A DNA stretch of 51,602 nt from Kiritimatiellia bacterium (GCA_018399555.1 JAGYOL010000003.1:1-51602); one strand, 5' to 3'; positions 17,692-27,552 are shown, numbered from the stretch's first letter. Program-made: numbers and translations. The notes: generated by a model from the sequence alone, not told the origin.

Positions 17692-20600
17692 ATGTCAAAG
17701 TCTTTTGTCCATCTTCATCTGCACACCAAATACTCACTGCTGGATGGTGCCTGCGACATACAACCTCTGGTTCGGCGCGCCGGAGAACTCGGCATGCCAG
17801 CCATTGCCATGACCGATCACGGTGTTATGTATGGGGCGATTGATTTCTACAAAGCCTGCCGAGAAGAGGGAATCAAGCCGATCATCGGCTGTGAGGTTTA
17901 CATTCTGGCGAGTGCGCATCGATCGAGTCGCGAAAAAAAAGTTCCCTATCACCATTTGGTACTGCTGGCCAAAGACAACGAGGGTTACCATAATTTGGCT
18001 CGCATCAACTCAATCGCCAGCCTGGAGGGTTTTTACTATAAACCGCGTATAGACAAGGCAACGCTTCGACTTTATTCAAAGGGTCTGATTGGTCTTTCAG
18101 GCTGTCTCAAAGGTGAGGTCAATGTGCATCTGCAGGAGGGTCAGATTGATTCGGCCGAGGCAGTCACTCGTGAGTACATGGACATTTTTGCGCCGGGAGA
18201 TTTTTATCTGGAGGTTCAGGATCACGGTATTCCTGAACAGAAAATCGTGAATCAGGGGGTGCGTGAATTGTGCAGCCGGCTGGGGGTTAAAGCGGTTGTC
18301 ACCAACGATGTTCATTACCTGCTGCGGCATCATGCCGAGGCGCATGAAATAATGCTCTGCATTCAGACGCAGACTGTTATGAGCGACCCTAAGCGAATGC
18401 GCTACGCCTCGAATGAGTTTTATTTCAAATCACGTGAGGAGCTGGAAGATATCTTTCCAGGGGAGGAACATTTTCTCGACAACACCCTTGAAATCGCCGA
18501 TAAATGCAATGTGACACTTACCTTCTCGAATGGCAAGGCGGAGAGCCTGCATTTTCCGGTTTTTGAAACACCTGACGGAGTTGACGGTCTGGATTATCTC
18601 AAGACTCTGGGCAAGGCAGGACTGAGGAAGCATTACAATCTGGATTATGACAATCCTCGTGATGAAAGGGAGCGTGAACTGGTTAAACGCTTTGATTATG
18701 AGGTCGGGGTAATAAAAGAGACCGGCTTCATAAATTACTTTCTGGTGGTGGCGGATTTCATTCGCTGGGCGCGTGAGAATGAAGTTCCGGTGGGTCCCGG
18801 ACGCGGATCGGGTGCCGGCTCGCTGCTGGCCTATTCTCTGGACATCACGCAACTTGACCCGATCAAGTTCGATCTCATATTTGAACGCTTTTTGAATCCG
18901 GAACGTGTTTCACCGCCGGATTTCGATATTGATTTCTGTCAGGCGCGGCGTGACCGGGTGATCGAATATGTGAAGCGCAAATATGGAAGTGATCGCTGTG
19001 CTCAGATTGTGACCTACGGCAAACTCGGTGCTAAGACAGTGATACGCGACATCGCGCGGGTGCTTGAGCTACCGCTTGATAAATCCAACGCCTGGGCCAA
19101 GATGATCCCTAATGACCCTAAGATAACACTGGCCAAGACCCGTCAGCAGAATCCGGAGTTCGATGCCGCCTGTAAACTCGATCCGGATTTGAACCACATT
19201 ATGAAATTCGCGACGGTGCTTGAGGGGCTTTTCCGCAACGCCGGTGTGCATGCGGCCGGCGTTGTGATCGGTGACCGTCCGCTCATCGATCTTATTCCGC
19301 TGGGTCGCGACAAGGATGGACAGCCGGTCACCCAGTATGCCAAGGAGCCGATTGAAGAGGTGGGGTTGCTGAAGATGGACTTTCTGGGTCTGAAAACTCT
19401 GACTGTTCTGAAAGAGGCTGTCGATCTAGTGGAGCTTCAGTACGGCATAAAGATAGATCTCGACACGATACCTCTGGATGATCCTAAAACATTTGAGCTT
19501 TTTCAACGTGCTGACACCGTTGGTGTTTTTCAGCTGGAATCCGCCGGAATGCAGCGTGTTCTTAAAGATTTGAAACCCGGTTGCATCGAGGAGATTATCG
19601 CTATTTTGGCATTGTACCGTCCTGGTCCGATGGACAACATCCCCACCTTTGTTCGATGTAAGAAGGGTTTGGAAAAGGTGCGCTATGATCATCCCCTGCT
19701 TGAGCCGATCCTCAAAGAGACCTATGGCATCATGGTGTATCAGGAGCAGGTGCAGCGTGCGGCGCAGGTGCTGGCGGGATATACCCTCGGGCGTGCGGAC
19801 ATCCTGCGCAGAGCGATGGGAAAAAAGAAGGGCGAGGTGATGGTTAGGGAGCGCGCACAGTTTGTTGAGGGGTGCCGGAATCACATCGGACTGAGCGCAG
19901 AGAAGGCCGGGCAGATATTTGACAATATAGAGAAGTTCGCCGGTTACGGGTTCAACAAAGCGCACGCCGCCGCCTACGGCGTGGTGACCTACCAGACCGC
20001 CTACATGAAGGCGCATTATCCTGCTGAATTCATTTGTGCTCAGATATCTTCGGAGATCGGCAATTTTGACAAGCTGCCCGGGCTGGTCGGCGAAGCCAAT
20101 GAGATGGGCTTCACCGTTCTGACACCCTGTGTGAACAAGGGGCGTGAGCGTTTTGTGCCGGAAGGCGAGAGGTGCGTTCGTTATGGCCTGGGTGGTATCA
20201 AGGGAGTCGGTTCCGGTGCGGCGGAATCGATTGTACGTGAACGAGATGCTAAGGGAGAGTTCGCCAGCTTGGCTGATTTCTGCGAAAGGGTTGATTCCGC
20301 TGCCGCCAACAAGCGTGTTCTTGAGGCACTGGTTAAAAGCGGGGCCATGGATTGTTTCGGAATGCACAGGGCGCGTCTGCTTGATTCGATAGAATTCGCT
20401 CTTCAGCGTGCAGCGGCCAATGCCCGTGAACGGGCCAGCGGCCAGATCAGTCTGTTTGAGATGCTCGACGATGCCGGTGCCGCGGGCTCAGCGAATCCGG
20501 CTGAGCTGCCGGACAGAGTGGCACCCATGAGTGAAAAGGAGATGCTCAGAAATGAGAAGGAGCTGCTGGGGGTTTATATAAGCGGTCATCCGATGCGGCG

Positions 20601-21279
20601 TTATCAGCAGTTGATGTATGCGGTGCAGACTCGCTCGATACGTGCTCTGGCAAAGTGTCCGGATGGCTTTGATGTGCGTGTGGCTGGAATGGCTACGGCT
20701 GTGACACGGCGAATTTCAAAGAGCAAGGGTGAGCCCTGGGCAACAGTCATGCTTGACGACGGCGATGTCTCGACCGAGGTGCTGGTTTTTTCACGGACCT
20801 ATGCGAAATATGCCGAGTTTTGTCAGGAGGATACTCCGCTGCTGATCTGTGGCAGGGTTGATAAACGCGACCGTATGGGTGGTGGCGGCGGCGGCGAAGC
20901 TGCCGAAGGTGAAGAGCAGACAGAGCAGATACCCAAGCTGATCGCACAGGAGGTTTATCCGCTATATGAGGCACTGCGTCTTTTCGGTTCCACGGTTATC
21001 GGTGCTGTGCGTACAAACGATGAAAGCTTTAAACACAAACTGATCGGTCTGAGAGATCTGGCATTGAAATATCCCGGAAAACTTCCGTTGCGCACCTGTC
21101 TGATATATCCTGGTGGACGCAAGGTGCTGCTCGGGGGTGATGAGAATCTGGCTGTGGACCCTTCAACGGATATGATTCGTGAGCTTTCCGAGCTGCTGGG
21201 ACCCAAGCTCTTTAAAGTCCGTTGCCGGCGTGAGGCATATATCGAGTATCATCGCCCACGCTGGAATGGAGGGGGATGA
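17692..21279 (+). CDS. dnaE: DNA polymerase III alpha subunit
   Basis: The 1195-residue replicative polymerase. An N-terminal PHP domain begins with FVHLHLHTKYSLLDGA and TDHGVMYG. The catalytic aspartates are visible as PDFDID (Asp412 and Asp414) and KMDFLGLKTL (Asp563). GPGRGSGAGSL and GYGFNKAHAAAYG are also typical. A helix-hairpin-helix near 835 (YGLGGIKGVGSGAAESI) and an OB fold near 1000-1060 follow. A glycine run lies around residue 1065. The ATG at 17692 is used, but an in-frame GTG at 17686 has GAGGGAG at ideal 6-nt spacing and may be the true start. Start choice changes only two residues. Confidence 0.96.
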   Translation: MSKSFVHLHLHTKYSLLDGACDIQPLVRRAGELGMPAIAMTDHGVMYGAIDFYKACREEGIKPIIGCEVYILASAHRSSREKKVPYHHLVLLAKDNEGYHNLARINSIASLEGFYYKPRIDKATLRLYSKGLIGLSGCLKGEVNVHLQEGQIDSAEAVTREYMDIFAPGDFYLEVQDHGIPEQKIVNQGVRELCSRLGVKAVVTNDVHYLLRHHAEAHEIMLCIQTQTVMSDPKRMRYASNEFYFKSREELEDIFPGEEHFLDNTLEIADKCNVTLTFSNGKAESLHFPVFETPDGVDGLDYLKTLGKAGLRKHYNLDYDNPRDERERELVKRFDYEVGVIKETGFINYFLVVADFIRWARENEVPVGPGRGSGAGSLLAYSLDITQLDPIKFDLIFERFLNPERVSPPDFDIDFCQARRDRVIEYVKRKYGSDRCAQIVTYGKLGAKTVIRDIARVLELPLDKSNAWAKMIPNDPKITLAKTRQQNPEFDAACKLDPDLNHIMKFATVLEGLFRNAGVHAAGVVIGDRPLIDLIPLGRDKDGQPVTQYAKEPIEEVGLLKMDFLGLKTLTVLKEAVDLVELQYGIKIDLDTIPLDDPKTFELFQRADTVGVFQLESAGMQRVLKDLKPGCIEEIIAILALYRPGPMDNIPTFVRCKKGLEKVRYDHPLLEPILKETYGIMVYQEQVQRAAQVLAGYTLGRADILRRAMGKKKGEVMVRERAQFVEGCRNHIGLSAEKAGQIFDNIEKFAGYGFNKAHAAAYGVVTYQTAYMKAHYPAEFICAQISSEIGNFDKLPGLVGEANEMGFTVLTPCVNKGRERFVPEGERCVRYGLGGIKGVGSGAAESIVRERDAKGEFASLADFCERVDSAAANKRVLEALVKSGAMDCFGMHRARLLDSIEFALQRAAANARERASGQISLFEMLDDAGAAGSANPAELPDRVAPMSEKEMLRNEKELLGVYISGHPMRRYQQLMYAVQTRSIRALAKCPDGFDVRVAGMATAVTRRISKSKGEPWATVMLDDGDVSTEVLVFSRTYAKYAEFCQEDTPLLICGRVDKRDRMGGGGGGEAAEGEEQTEQIPKLIAQEVYPLYEALRLFGSTVIGAVRTNDESFKHKLIGLRDLALKYPGKLPLRTCLIYPGGRKVLLGGDENLAVDPSTDMIRELSELLGPKLFKVRCRREAYIEYHRPRWNGGG

Positions 21280-21367
21280 TTATTTGCGTCGGAGGTGTTG
21301 CCGCTGCTTGAAGGCAAAGCGAGAAGGGCCGTAACCCGATAATCAGGTGACACTGACTACGGTGGCG

Positions 21368-22519
21368 TTACGCTTCTTCAATCAACTGCCGGAAACGGCT
21401 GAACAGATAGCGGGAATCATGCGGACCAGGAGCGGCCTCAGGATGGTACTGTACCGAGAATGCCGGTTCGGTGCGGTGGCGCATGCCTTCGACGGTGTTA
21501 TCGTTCAGGTTTATGTGGGTGACTTCAGCGACTGATTGATCCAGTGAATCCATATCAACCATAAAGTTGTGATTCTGAGAGGTGATTTCAACCTTGCCGG
21601 TAGACAGTTCCTTGACTGGATGGTTGCAGCCGTGGTGCCCGAACTTGAGACGGCAGGTGCGTCCGCCGAGTGCCCAGCCGAGCAGCTGATGTCCCAAGCA
21701 GATGCCCATCAACGGAACCCGTCCGATCAGAGATATGATGTTATCAATGGCATACCGCAGGGCGGCCGGATCTGCCGGCCCGTTGGAGAGAAAGACACCG
21801 GCCGGTTGCATGGACAGCACCTCGGAAACGGGTGTTTTGGCCGGTACCACCGTCAACCGCATACCCTGCTGGCGCAATCGGCGCAGAATGTTGAATTTTA
21901 TGCCGTAATCATAAACCACAACTGGAATATCAGCCGCCGGCAGATCACCTTCCAACAGGCCCCAGGAAGAGGACATGGCGTCGTCCGGATCAAAAAGATA
22001 GGGTTTTTCAGTGGTTACACGCGCTGCGTAGTCCTGTCCGTCAAGGCCCTCCCATGCGCGGGCTTTTTCGACGCCCTGTTCGTGGCTGAGTTCACCCGAG
22101 GTGCAGATAAAGCCGCGCAGTGTGCCGCTGTTGCGTAATCTGATTGTCAGTGCGCGGGTGTCGATACCCGCCAGTGCCGGTACACCGGCCTGTTGCAGTG
22201 CGGTGCGCAGAGATTTTTCTGATCTCCAGTTGCTGGGCCCATTGTAATTATGCACAATCAGCCCTTCAGCACGCAGCATCACCGATTCGTGGTCATCCGA
22301 GTTGAAACCGGTATTGCCGATTTCGGGGGCGGTCAGAGTCACAATCTGTCCTGCGTATGAGGGGTCGGTCAGGATTTCCTCATAGCCCGGCGTGCCGGTA
22401 TTGAATACCACTTCGCCGAGGCGGTCGCACGGAGCGCCAAAGGACCAGGCCGGATATACCGTGCCGTCGGCCAGTGCCAGAAAAGCCTTTTTTTCGCGTT
22501 GCGCGTTCCAGTCGTACAT
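21368..22519 (-). CDS. carA: Carbamoyl-phosphate synthase small subunit (glutaminase)
   Basis: A 383-residue glutamine amidotransferase subunit supplying ammonia for carbamoyl phosphate in pyrimidine and arginine synthesis. The N-terminal CarA domain shows GEVVFNTGTPGYEEILTDPS, and the C-terminal class I amidotransferase domain has the triad Cys274 (GICLGHQLLG), His359 and Glu361 (QYHPEAAPGP). Length is normal. It is convergent with dnaE, 88 bp away. The large subunit gene carB is not in the window, so the subunits are not encoded together here. pyrK and pyrD lie 8 kb further on. Confidence 0.95.
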   Translation of the reverse strand: MYDWNAQREKKAFLALADGTVYPAWSFGAPCDRLGEVVFNTGTPGYEEILTDPSYAGQIVTLTAPEIGNTGFNSDDHESVMLRAEGLIVHNYNGPSNWRSEKSLRTALQQAGVPALAGIDTRALTIRLRNSGTLRGFICTSGELSHEQGVEKARAWEGLDGQDYAARVTTEKPYLFDPDDAMSSSWGLLEGDLPAADIPVVVYDYGIKFNILRRLRQQGMRLTVVPAKTPVSEVLSMQPAGVFLSNGPADPAALRYAIDNIISLIGRVPLMGICLGHQLLGWALGGRTCRLKFGHHGCNHPVKELSTGKVEITSQNHNFMVDMDSLDQSVAEVTHINLNDNTVEGMRHRTEPAFSVQYHPEAAPGPHDSRYLFSRFRQLIEEA

Positions 22520-22664
22520 AATAAATCCGCCCGGGGTAGGTCACAGAGCTCAGCGATAGCGCATTGCCAGCTGTGATCGGTTTGTTTATCTTTGAAAAAC
22601 TTCGCATATTATCTCAAAAACAGATGCAAAAAACAAGATGGCATTTCAAGTTGCCGTTTTTTAA

Positions 22665-22686
22665 TAGTGACAGTCATTATTTAATG
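22665..22686 (+). repeat. TAGTGACAG motif plus palindrome upstream of transposase
   Basis: TAGTGACAG (22665-22673) is followed one base later by CATTA-TT-TAATG (22675-22686). The same order of parts occurs at 6476-6498, with about 19 of 25 positions matching. It lies about 60 bp upstream of the REP-associated transposase start, where RAYT genes commonly carry their cognate REP sequence. Confidence 0.5.
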
Positions 22687-22744
22687 GACAGGTGGGGAGG
22701 TTTGGTGTATAAGGAGATTGTTTTTTGGGAGAATGGAGGTGAAT

Positions 22745-23743
22745 ATGAGACTGAACAGGATCAAGCTGGAGGAGGCGGCGACATATCATGTGATGAGCCG
22801 GGTGATTGAGCATCGGTTCATCTTTGGGGATGTCGAAAAGAGCTATCTACATAATCTGATGCGGCGCTTGGAGGAGTTTACCGGCTGCGAGGTAAGGACT
22901 TACGCATTTATGGACAACCATTTTCATATTCTGCTGCATGTGCCGGTGAAGCGTGAGCTCTCCGATGATGAGGTGAAGCGTAGAGCTAAAATTCTTTATG
23001 GCAAGAAGAAGTATGCGCTCATGGAGCGCGATTGGGAGATGTGGATTGAAAGGGGATGCGAGAATAAAGTGAAGGCGCAGTTGGATGCCCTGCGCGCCCG
23101 GATGTATGATGTGTCGGAGTTCATGAAAACGTTTAAGCAACGCTTTTCGATCTACTATAACGCGAATCACGACCGGCGGGGGGCGGGCACGCTCTGGCAT
23201 GACCGCTTCAAAAGCGTGTTGGTGGAGGAGAGCGAGAGCGCGCAGGTGACAGTGGCGGCGTATATCGACCTTAATCCGGTGCGGGCGGGGGTGGTGGAGG
23301 ATCCGAGAGAGTATCGCTGGTCGGGCTACGGTGAGGCGGTTGGACGAGGCGGGCGATCACTGAATGGAATATGCAAGTTGTTTCGCGGTATGGATTTAAA
23401 TAAGAACAAGGTGCTGGCACAATATCGCAAGACGTTGTACTATGAGGGAGTGAGAAAGCTCAATGAGTTCACGGGAGCGGTGTCGAAGCCGGGATTTGCG
23501 CGAGCAGTGACGGATAAGGTGCTGGATGAGAGCGGAGAGCTCTCCGTTCCTCAGCTTCTGCGTTGCCGCGCACGCTATCTGACCGATGGTGTGATCATCG
23601 GCGGAAAAGATTATGTCGATAGAATGCTCAACGAGCATGGTCAGTTCAGCGCATTAAGGAAAAAGCGCGGGGCGCGGCGGATGCAGAGCGGATCATGCGA
23701 GTGGGGCGGACTCTGCATGGCGGGGGAGCTGCGTTCAAGTTGA
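22745..23743 (+). mobile_element. REP-associated tyrosine transposase (RAYT, Y1/IS200-like)
   Basis: A 332-residue protein of the Y1 HUH single-strand transposase family. Seen: the N-terminal TYHVMSR motif, the HUH pair His59-Phe-His61 in MDNHFHILLHVP, a lysine/arginine-rich helix with FMKTFKQRFSIYYN, and the downstream signature GTLWHDRFKSV and YIDLNPVRAG. The ATG is fixed by GGAGGTG 3-9 nt upstream. No flanking insertion-sequence ends or target duplications were seen, which fits a domesticated RAYT rather than an autonomous IS. RAYTs mobilise short palindromic REP sequences; a candidate motif lies just upstream and again at 6476. Confidence 0.85.
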
Positions 23744-23844
23744 GGCAAAGAAGCATAGGCAAATGGGAATTGTTTTGCTTTGATCTATTGGTGGGCAATC
23801 GACAGCCGCGATATAACGTTTCCATGGGAAAAAATGCAGATTTT

Positions 23845-24399
23845 TTACGGATAAATATCATTTACCGGTGATTCAGCGACGCGACAGCCATCAATTTCGT
23901 TGACTGCCGCGTTTGTCGAGATTGCCGACCTATCAAATTCTGAAGTATATGGTGTCAACATACCCTGGTTTACCGCAATATAAGTTACTTTGGATGCTTG
24001 TTGTGCTGCAGCCGCTTTATGCACAATACGTTTAACAAACAACAAATTTTCGCTCAAAGCCAATGTTGCAGTAATGGATTTTTTATAGAGATTGTCTATG
24101 TTGTCATCATCGATAAATGTACCTGAGCCTCCACATTCCGGGCATGTAATTGTTATACTGCCTGAGCCTCCACATTTCGGGCATTTCTTGCGGATTTTTT
24201 TGGGAGGCAACGGAGTGAGTTTTTTTGTGCGATGATAATGGGCTGTGCCGATAAGATTATTTTGCAAAGGAGCCGGATTTTCAGGAATTGTTTGCAGAAT
24301 TTCACCACTACCTTTGCACATGTTGCAACGGCTACTGATTTTGCCTTTAGTTTTACACATTCGGCACTCTTTTACAATTGTGTTGAGTGCTGGCAACAC
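23845..24399 (-). CDS. Small DnaJ-type zinc-finger protein, possibly 5'-truncated
   Basis: A 184-residue protein read from GTG 24399, with a weakly supported start. Two symmetric Cys clusters are visible: C12, C15, C25 and C28, then C73, C76, C86 and C89. The repeats match the DnaJ CxxCxGxG type (CPKCGGSG, CPECGGSG). There is no J domain and no chaperone C-terminal domain. The remaining sequence has no recognised motif. The open frame continues upstream without a stop to a TAG at 24451-24453, and another frame opens with an ATG near 24488, so a frameshift or decay of the 5' end is possible. It sits between a transposase and an MBL-rhodanese gene. Confidence 0.5.
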   Translation of the reverse strand: MLPALNTIVKECRMCKTKGKISSRCNMCKGSGEILQTIPENPAPLQNNLIGTAHYHRTKKLTPLPPKKIRKKCPKCGGSGSITITCPECGGSGTFIDDDNIDNLYKKSITATLALSENLLFVKRIVHKAAAAQQASKVTYIAVNQGMLTPYTSEFDRSAISTNAAVNEIDGCRVAESPVNDIYP

Positions 24400-24453
24400 A
24401 GGGTGGTTTGGGCTGGGCGTATCGACCTTTGGACAAATCCAAAGATGTTTCTA

Positions 24454-24802
24454 ATGGAACATCTCTTTTTTTCAGTTTTAATTCCATATGACCAGCATCT
24501 CATAGGGGGTGTAAAAAACAATTTCTACTCTACTACTCTACTCTAATTGAATGCAAGCACTTATTATGCGAGGGGGGAGCAAATGTCAACTCCTTAATTT
24601 CGCTGCAAAGACCGTGTTGCGCGGCTGGCGCACGTTGATCAAGCCCTGTGCCCATAATGCTGCCTGAATCAGTTTTGTCCGCAGAGATCGATACAGTTGG
24701 CGATATACAGAAACAAAGGTGTTCCGCAGCTTGGGTGAAAATCCGCCAAACACCTGTCAGGTTTTGTCATTGTTTACATTATTCATCGTCCGCTGGAGTG
24801 TT
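24454..24802. other. Intergenic stretch without a recognised gene
   Basis: About 350 bp between the zinc-finger gene and the MBL-rhodanese gene. It contains a CTACT-rich simple repeat at about 24525-24545 and a G run near 24580. No tRNA, coding remnant or convincing terminator was recognised. Confidence 0.5.
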
Positions 24803-26179
24803 TCAGCGGTTCTTCTGCGAGGCCTGCCAGGCAGTCATGCCGCCGATCAGGCTGAAGACTTTCGGATAACCCGCTGACTCCAGGATGCTGCCAGCGATAT
24901 TGCTGCGGTAACCGGAAGCGCAGACTATGGTGATGTGACGGTTTTTGTCCAGTTCGAAATCACCCGCGATGATTTTGCCGATCGGGATATGCATCGCATT
25001 TTCGATATGCCCGGATTCCCATTCCTCCTCGGAGCGCACATCCACAACCAGATGATCGGGGTATTTTTCAAACACGTACTTCAGGCTGTCTGGTGTGAGC
25101 TGAGGCAGATGATCCAGCGGTTTTGCCTGTGCTGCCCAGCTGCTGATGCCGTCGCCGAGATAACCGATCAAACGATCATAGCCGGCTCGGCGGTAGATAT
25201 ATGCCGCCTCCTCCGCTCTGGCGGGTGTATCCGCCACGATAATGAGATCGGTGTCGGCTGACACCACCATCCCCAGCCAGTTCACCGATGAAGGCGTCAA
25301 ACCGATATTTACGGAACCATGGATATGTGCCGCGCCGAAAGCACTCGGGACACGTGTGTCGACAATTTTTGTTCCCCGATTCAGGGCATCCTCCACCTGC
25401 TGCACATTCAGAAGATTGAAGGGCGCGGCATCGGCTAATGGTGCCGGCCCGTGACGGTTTTTGTCGACAATTACCGCGAAGTTATCCGGCCTGACCTGAA
25501 AGCCCGAGCTCATAATGTCGTGGAACTTTTCGTAGGGCATGTTGTTCAGCAACGGATTGTTGCGGCGTTCAAAACCCAGGGTGGTCACGGGTTTGGGGCT
25601 CATGCCGCGTCCGCATAGCGAGCCTTCACCATGGGCGGGATAAACCTCTGTCCAGTCGGGGAAACGGGACAGCTTCACGTACAGGCTGTCATACAGGTTT
25701 TTGACCTGCGCCTCCAATAAATCTGATCCGGCCAGATCCGGGCGGCCAATGTCGCCGACAAACAGAAGATCGCCAGTGAGCAATGCAAAAATGTCTTCAG
25801 AACGGCTGTGATCAGTCACCGCGAAACTCACCGAATTCGGTGTATGGCCGAAGGTTTCTATAACCTCCAGCTCCGCGGTTCCGAACCGGAAACGGTTGCC
25901 CTCTTGCATATCCTGATGCGGATATCCGGCCTCGACACCGGGGTGCACATATATTGTTGCGCCAGTACGTGCCGCCAGCTCGTTGCTGCCAGTGATGTGA
26001 TCGGCATGCAGGTGAGTGTCGAAGATATGGGTAATGCGCACGCCATTCTGTTGCGCTGCCTGCAGATAACGATCGACATGCCGCTCGGGGTCGACAACGC
26101 AGGCCGTACCCTCGGCCGGACAGCCGAGCAGATAGGAAAAACACCCCAGACCATCTACTTTGAATTGTTGAAACAGCAT
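24803..26179 (-). CDS. MBL-fold hydrolase with two rhodanese domains (persulfide dioxygenase-like)
   Basis: A 458-residue protein. The metallo-beta-lactamase domain (about 1-245) shows the metal motif THLHADH (His56, His58, Asp60, His61), then FGHTPNSV, GDLLFVGDIGRPD and YPAHGEGS, as in ETHE1-type persulfide dioxygenases. Two rhodanese domains follow. The first (about 260-350) reads VADTPARA where a Cys is expected and is probably inactive. The second has Cys420 in CASGYRS and ends in GGMTAWQ. The start is fixed by AAGAGGAGAA just before ATG 26179. The likely role is sulfide/persulfide oxidation or detoxification. It is a lone gene on the minus strand. Confidence 0.85.
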   Translation of the reverse strand: MLFQQFKVDGLGCFSYLLGCPAEGTACVVDPERHVDRYLQAAQQNGVRITHIFDTHLHADHITGSNELAARTGATIYVHPGVEAGYPHQDMQEGNRFRFGTAELEVIETFGHTPNSVSFAVTDHSRSEDIFALLTGDLLFVGDIGRPDLAGSDLLEAQVKNLYDSLYVKLSRFPDWTEVYPAHGEGSLCGRGMSPKPVTTLGFERRNNPLLNNMPYEKFHDIMSSGFQVRPDNFAVIVDKNRHGPAPLADAAPFNLLNVQQVEDALNRGTKIVDTRVPSAFGAAHIHGSVNIGLTPSSVNWLGMVVSADTDLIIVADTPARAEEAAYIYRRAGYDRLIGYLGDGISSWAAQAKPLDHLPQLTPDSLKYVFEKYPDHLVVDVRSEEEWESGHIENAMHIPIGKIIAGDFELDKNRHITIVCASGYRSNIAGSILESAGYPKVFSLIGGMTAWQASQKNR

Positions 26180-26439
26180 TTTCTCCTCTTGAATTATAGT
26201 AATCTCTCCTTCAGGCGACACAGACCCGCAATAAGTCCAACCCGAAAAATATTTATCAGATCGACATAAGTTTGCCAGATCAAGTTGGTGATGTCAAGTT
26301 AGACTCCGAATTGGCAAGGCAGGTTGCTAGGTTAAAGCTGTTTCAGTCTGCATTCGGTACTTGCAGTTTTGCGTCAATCAGCTATCATTTGTCCTGATAT
26401 CGACGTTTTCCGTGATTATGTCAGAGTAAGAGATGATTT

Positions 26440-27465
26440 ATGCAAAAGATTGACTGGGAAAATCTAGGGTTCAGTTATCGGGACACCAACTGCCACATCC
26501 GTCACAGTTGGCGTAATGGTGTATGGGACGACGGTGAGCTCTGTGCCAGTCCCTATTTGAATATGCATGTGGCGGCCGGATGTCTGCATTATGGGCAGGC
26601 GGCCTTCGAGGGGCTCAAGGCTTTTTGCTGTAAGGACGGCAAGGTAAGGATATTCAGACCGCTGGACAACATTCGCCGCATGGCGATGACTGCAAGGCGC
26701 ATCTGTATGCCTGAGGTGCCGGAAGAGCTTTATATCAAGGCACTCGAGCGGGTGATCAGAGCCAACCGGGCGTTCATACCTCCTTATGGAACAGGCGGTT
26801 CGCTTTATATCAGACCGTTGCTGATCGGTTCGGGTGTTCAGATCGGCATAGCACCTGCTGGCGAATACACATTCCTGATTCTGGTAGTGCCTGTGGGGGC
26901 CTACTACAAGGGTGGACTGCATCCGGTTAAAGCGGTTATCTATGATGACTTTGACCGGGCAGCACCGTTGGGAGTGGGCGGCATCAAGGTTGCTGGAAAT
27001 TATGCTGCCAGCCTTTTTGCGCATGAAAAGGCCAAAATGGAGGGGTTTGCCGTTGAGCTTTATCTGGATGCCAAAACGCATACCTTTGTTGAAGAGTTTG
27101 CCACATCGAATTTTGTGGGCATCACTGCGGATGGTGCTTATGTTACGCCTGAATCGACATCGATTCTGCCGAGTATCACCAATCTGACTCTGATGGAACT
27201 GGCTCGGGAACAGGGGCTGGACGTTCAGGCCAGGTCAGTCAGATTTGACGAACTCGAGAATTTCAGCGAGATCGGTGCCTGTGGCACGGCGGTTGTTCTG
27301 ACGCCTGTATGCAGCATCACACGTGGCGAGCGCGTGATTCGCATCGGGCCTGAGCAGGGGTGCGGAGCGGTCTTTCAGAGTTTATATGAGCGCGTTCAGG
27401 CAATTCAGTATAGTGAGGCACCTGATCGTTATGGCTGGTGTCATGTGGTTGAGATGGACGACTGA
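26440..27465 (+). CDS. ilvE: Branched-chain amino acid aminotransferase
   Basis: A 341-residue PLP enzyme of fold type IV that interconverts leucine, isoleucine and valine with their 2-oxo acids using glutamate/2-oxoglutarate. The PLP lysine is Lys183 in GGIKVAGNYAASL. Other landmarks are the substrate-side HYGQAAFEGLKAF near residue 48, EEFATSNF, and LPSITNLTLMELA. The longer form of about 340 residues is the BCAT II type. It is a single gene, 87 bp upstream of the kinase, with no other branched-chain pathway genes nearby. Confidence 0.9.
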   Translation: MQKIDWENLGFSYRDTNCHIRHSWRNGVWDDGELCASPYLNMHVAAGCLHYGQAAFEGLKAFCCKDGKVRIFRPLDNIRRMAMTARRICMPEVPEELYIKALERVIRANRAFIPPYGTGGSLYIRPLLIGSGVQIGIAPAGEYTFLILVVPVGAYYKGGLHPVKAVIYDDFDRAAPLGVGGIKVAGNYAASLFAHEKAKMEGFAVELYLDAKTHTFVEEFATSNFVGITADGAYVTPESTSILPSITNLTLMELAREQGLDVQARSVRFDELENFSEIGACGTAVVLTPVCSITRGERVIRIGPEQGCGAVFQSLYERVQAIQYSEAPDRYGWCHVVEMDD

Positions 27466-27499
27466 ATGTGCCGGAGAAACGGGTGTGAATGTTTGTTAT

Positions 27500-27532
27500 C
27501 CGGTGGTGTTGAAAATTAAGAACCGCCACCGG
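27500..27532 (+). promoter_or_regulatory. Hairpin in the leader of the kinase gene
   Basis: CCGGTGG (27500-27506) and CCACCGG (27526-27532) form a 7-bp GC-rich stem, 20 bp before the kinase start. No T run follows, so it is not a standard terminator; it may be mRNA structure or a REP-like dyad. Confidence 0.35.
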
Positions 27533-27552
27533 CGACAGATGCGGAGTGATGT

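Noticed and set aside
19426..20367. 313-residue frame antisense to dnaE
   Set aside because: It is fully inside a clear dnaE with intact catalytic residues; no motif or ribosome site supports it.
24525..24545. CTACT-rich stretch as a functional repeat
   Set aside because: It is a short simple-sequence run of four to five units with no conserved context.
26180..26439. tRNA or riboswitch in the gap between the MBL-rhodanese and ilvE genes
   Set aside because: No T-loop consensus, cloverleaf or known riboswitch core was seen.
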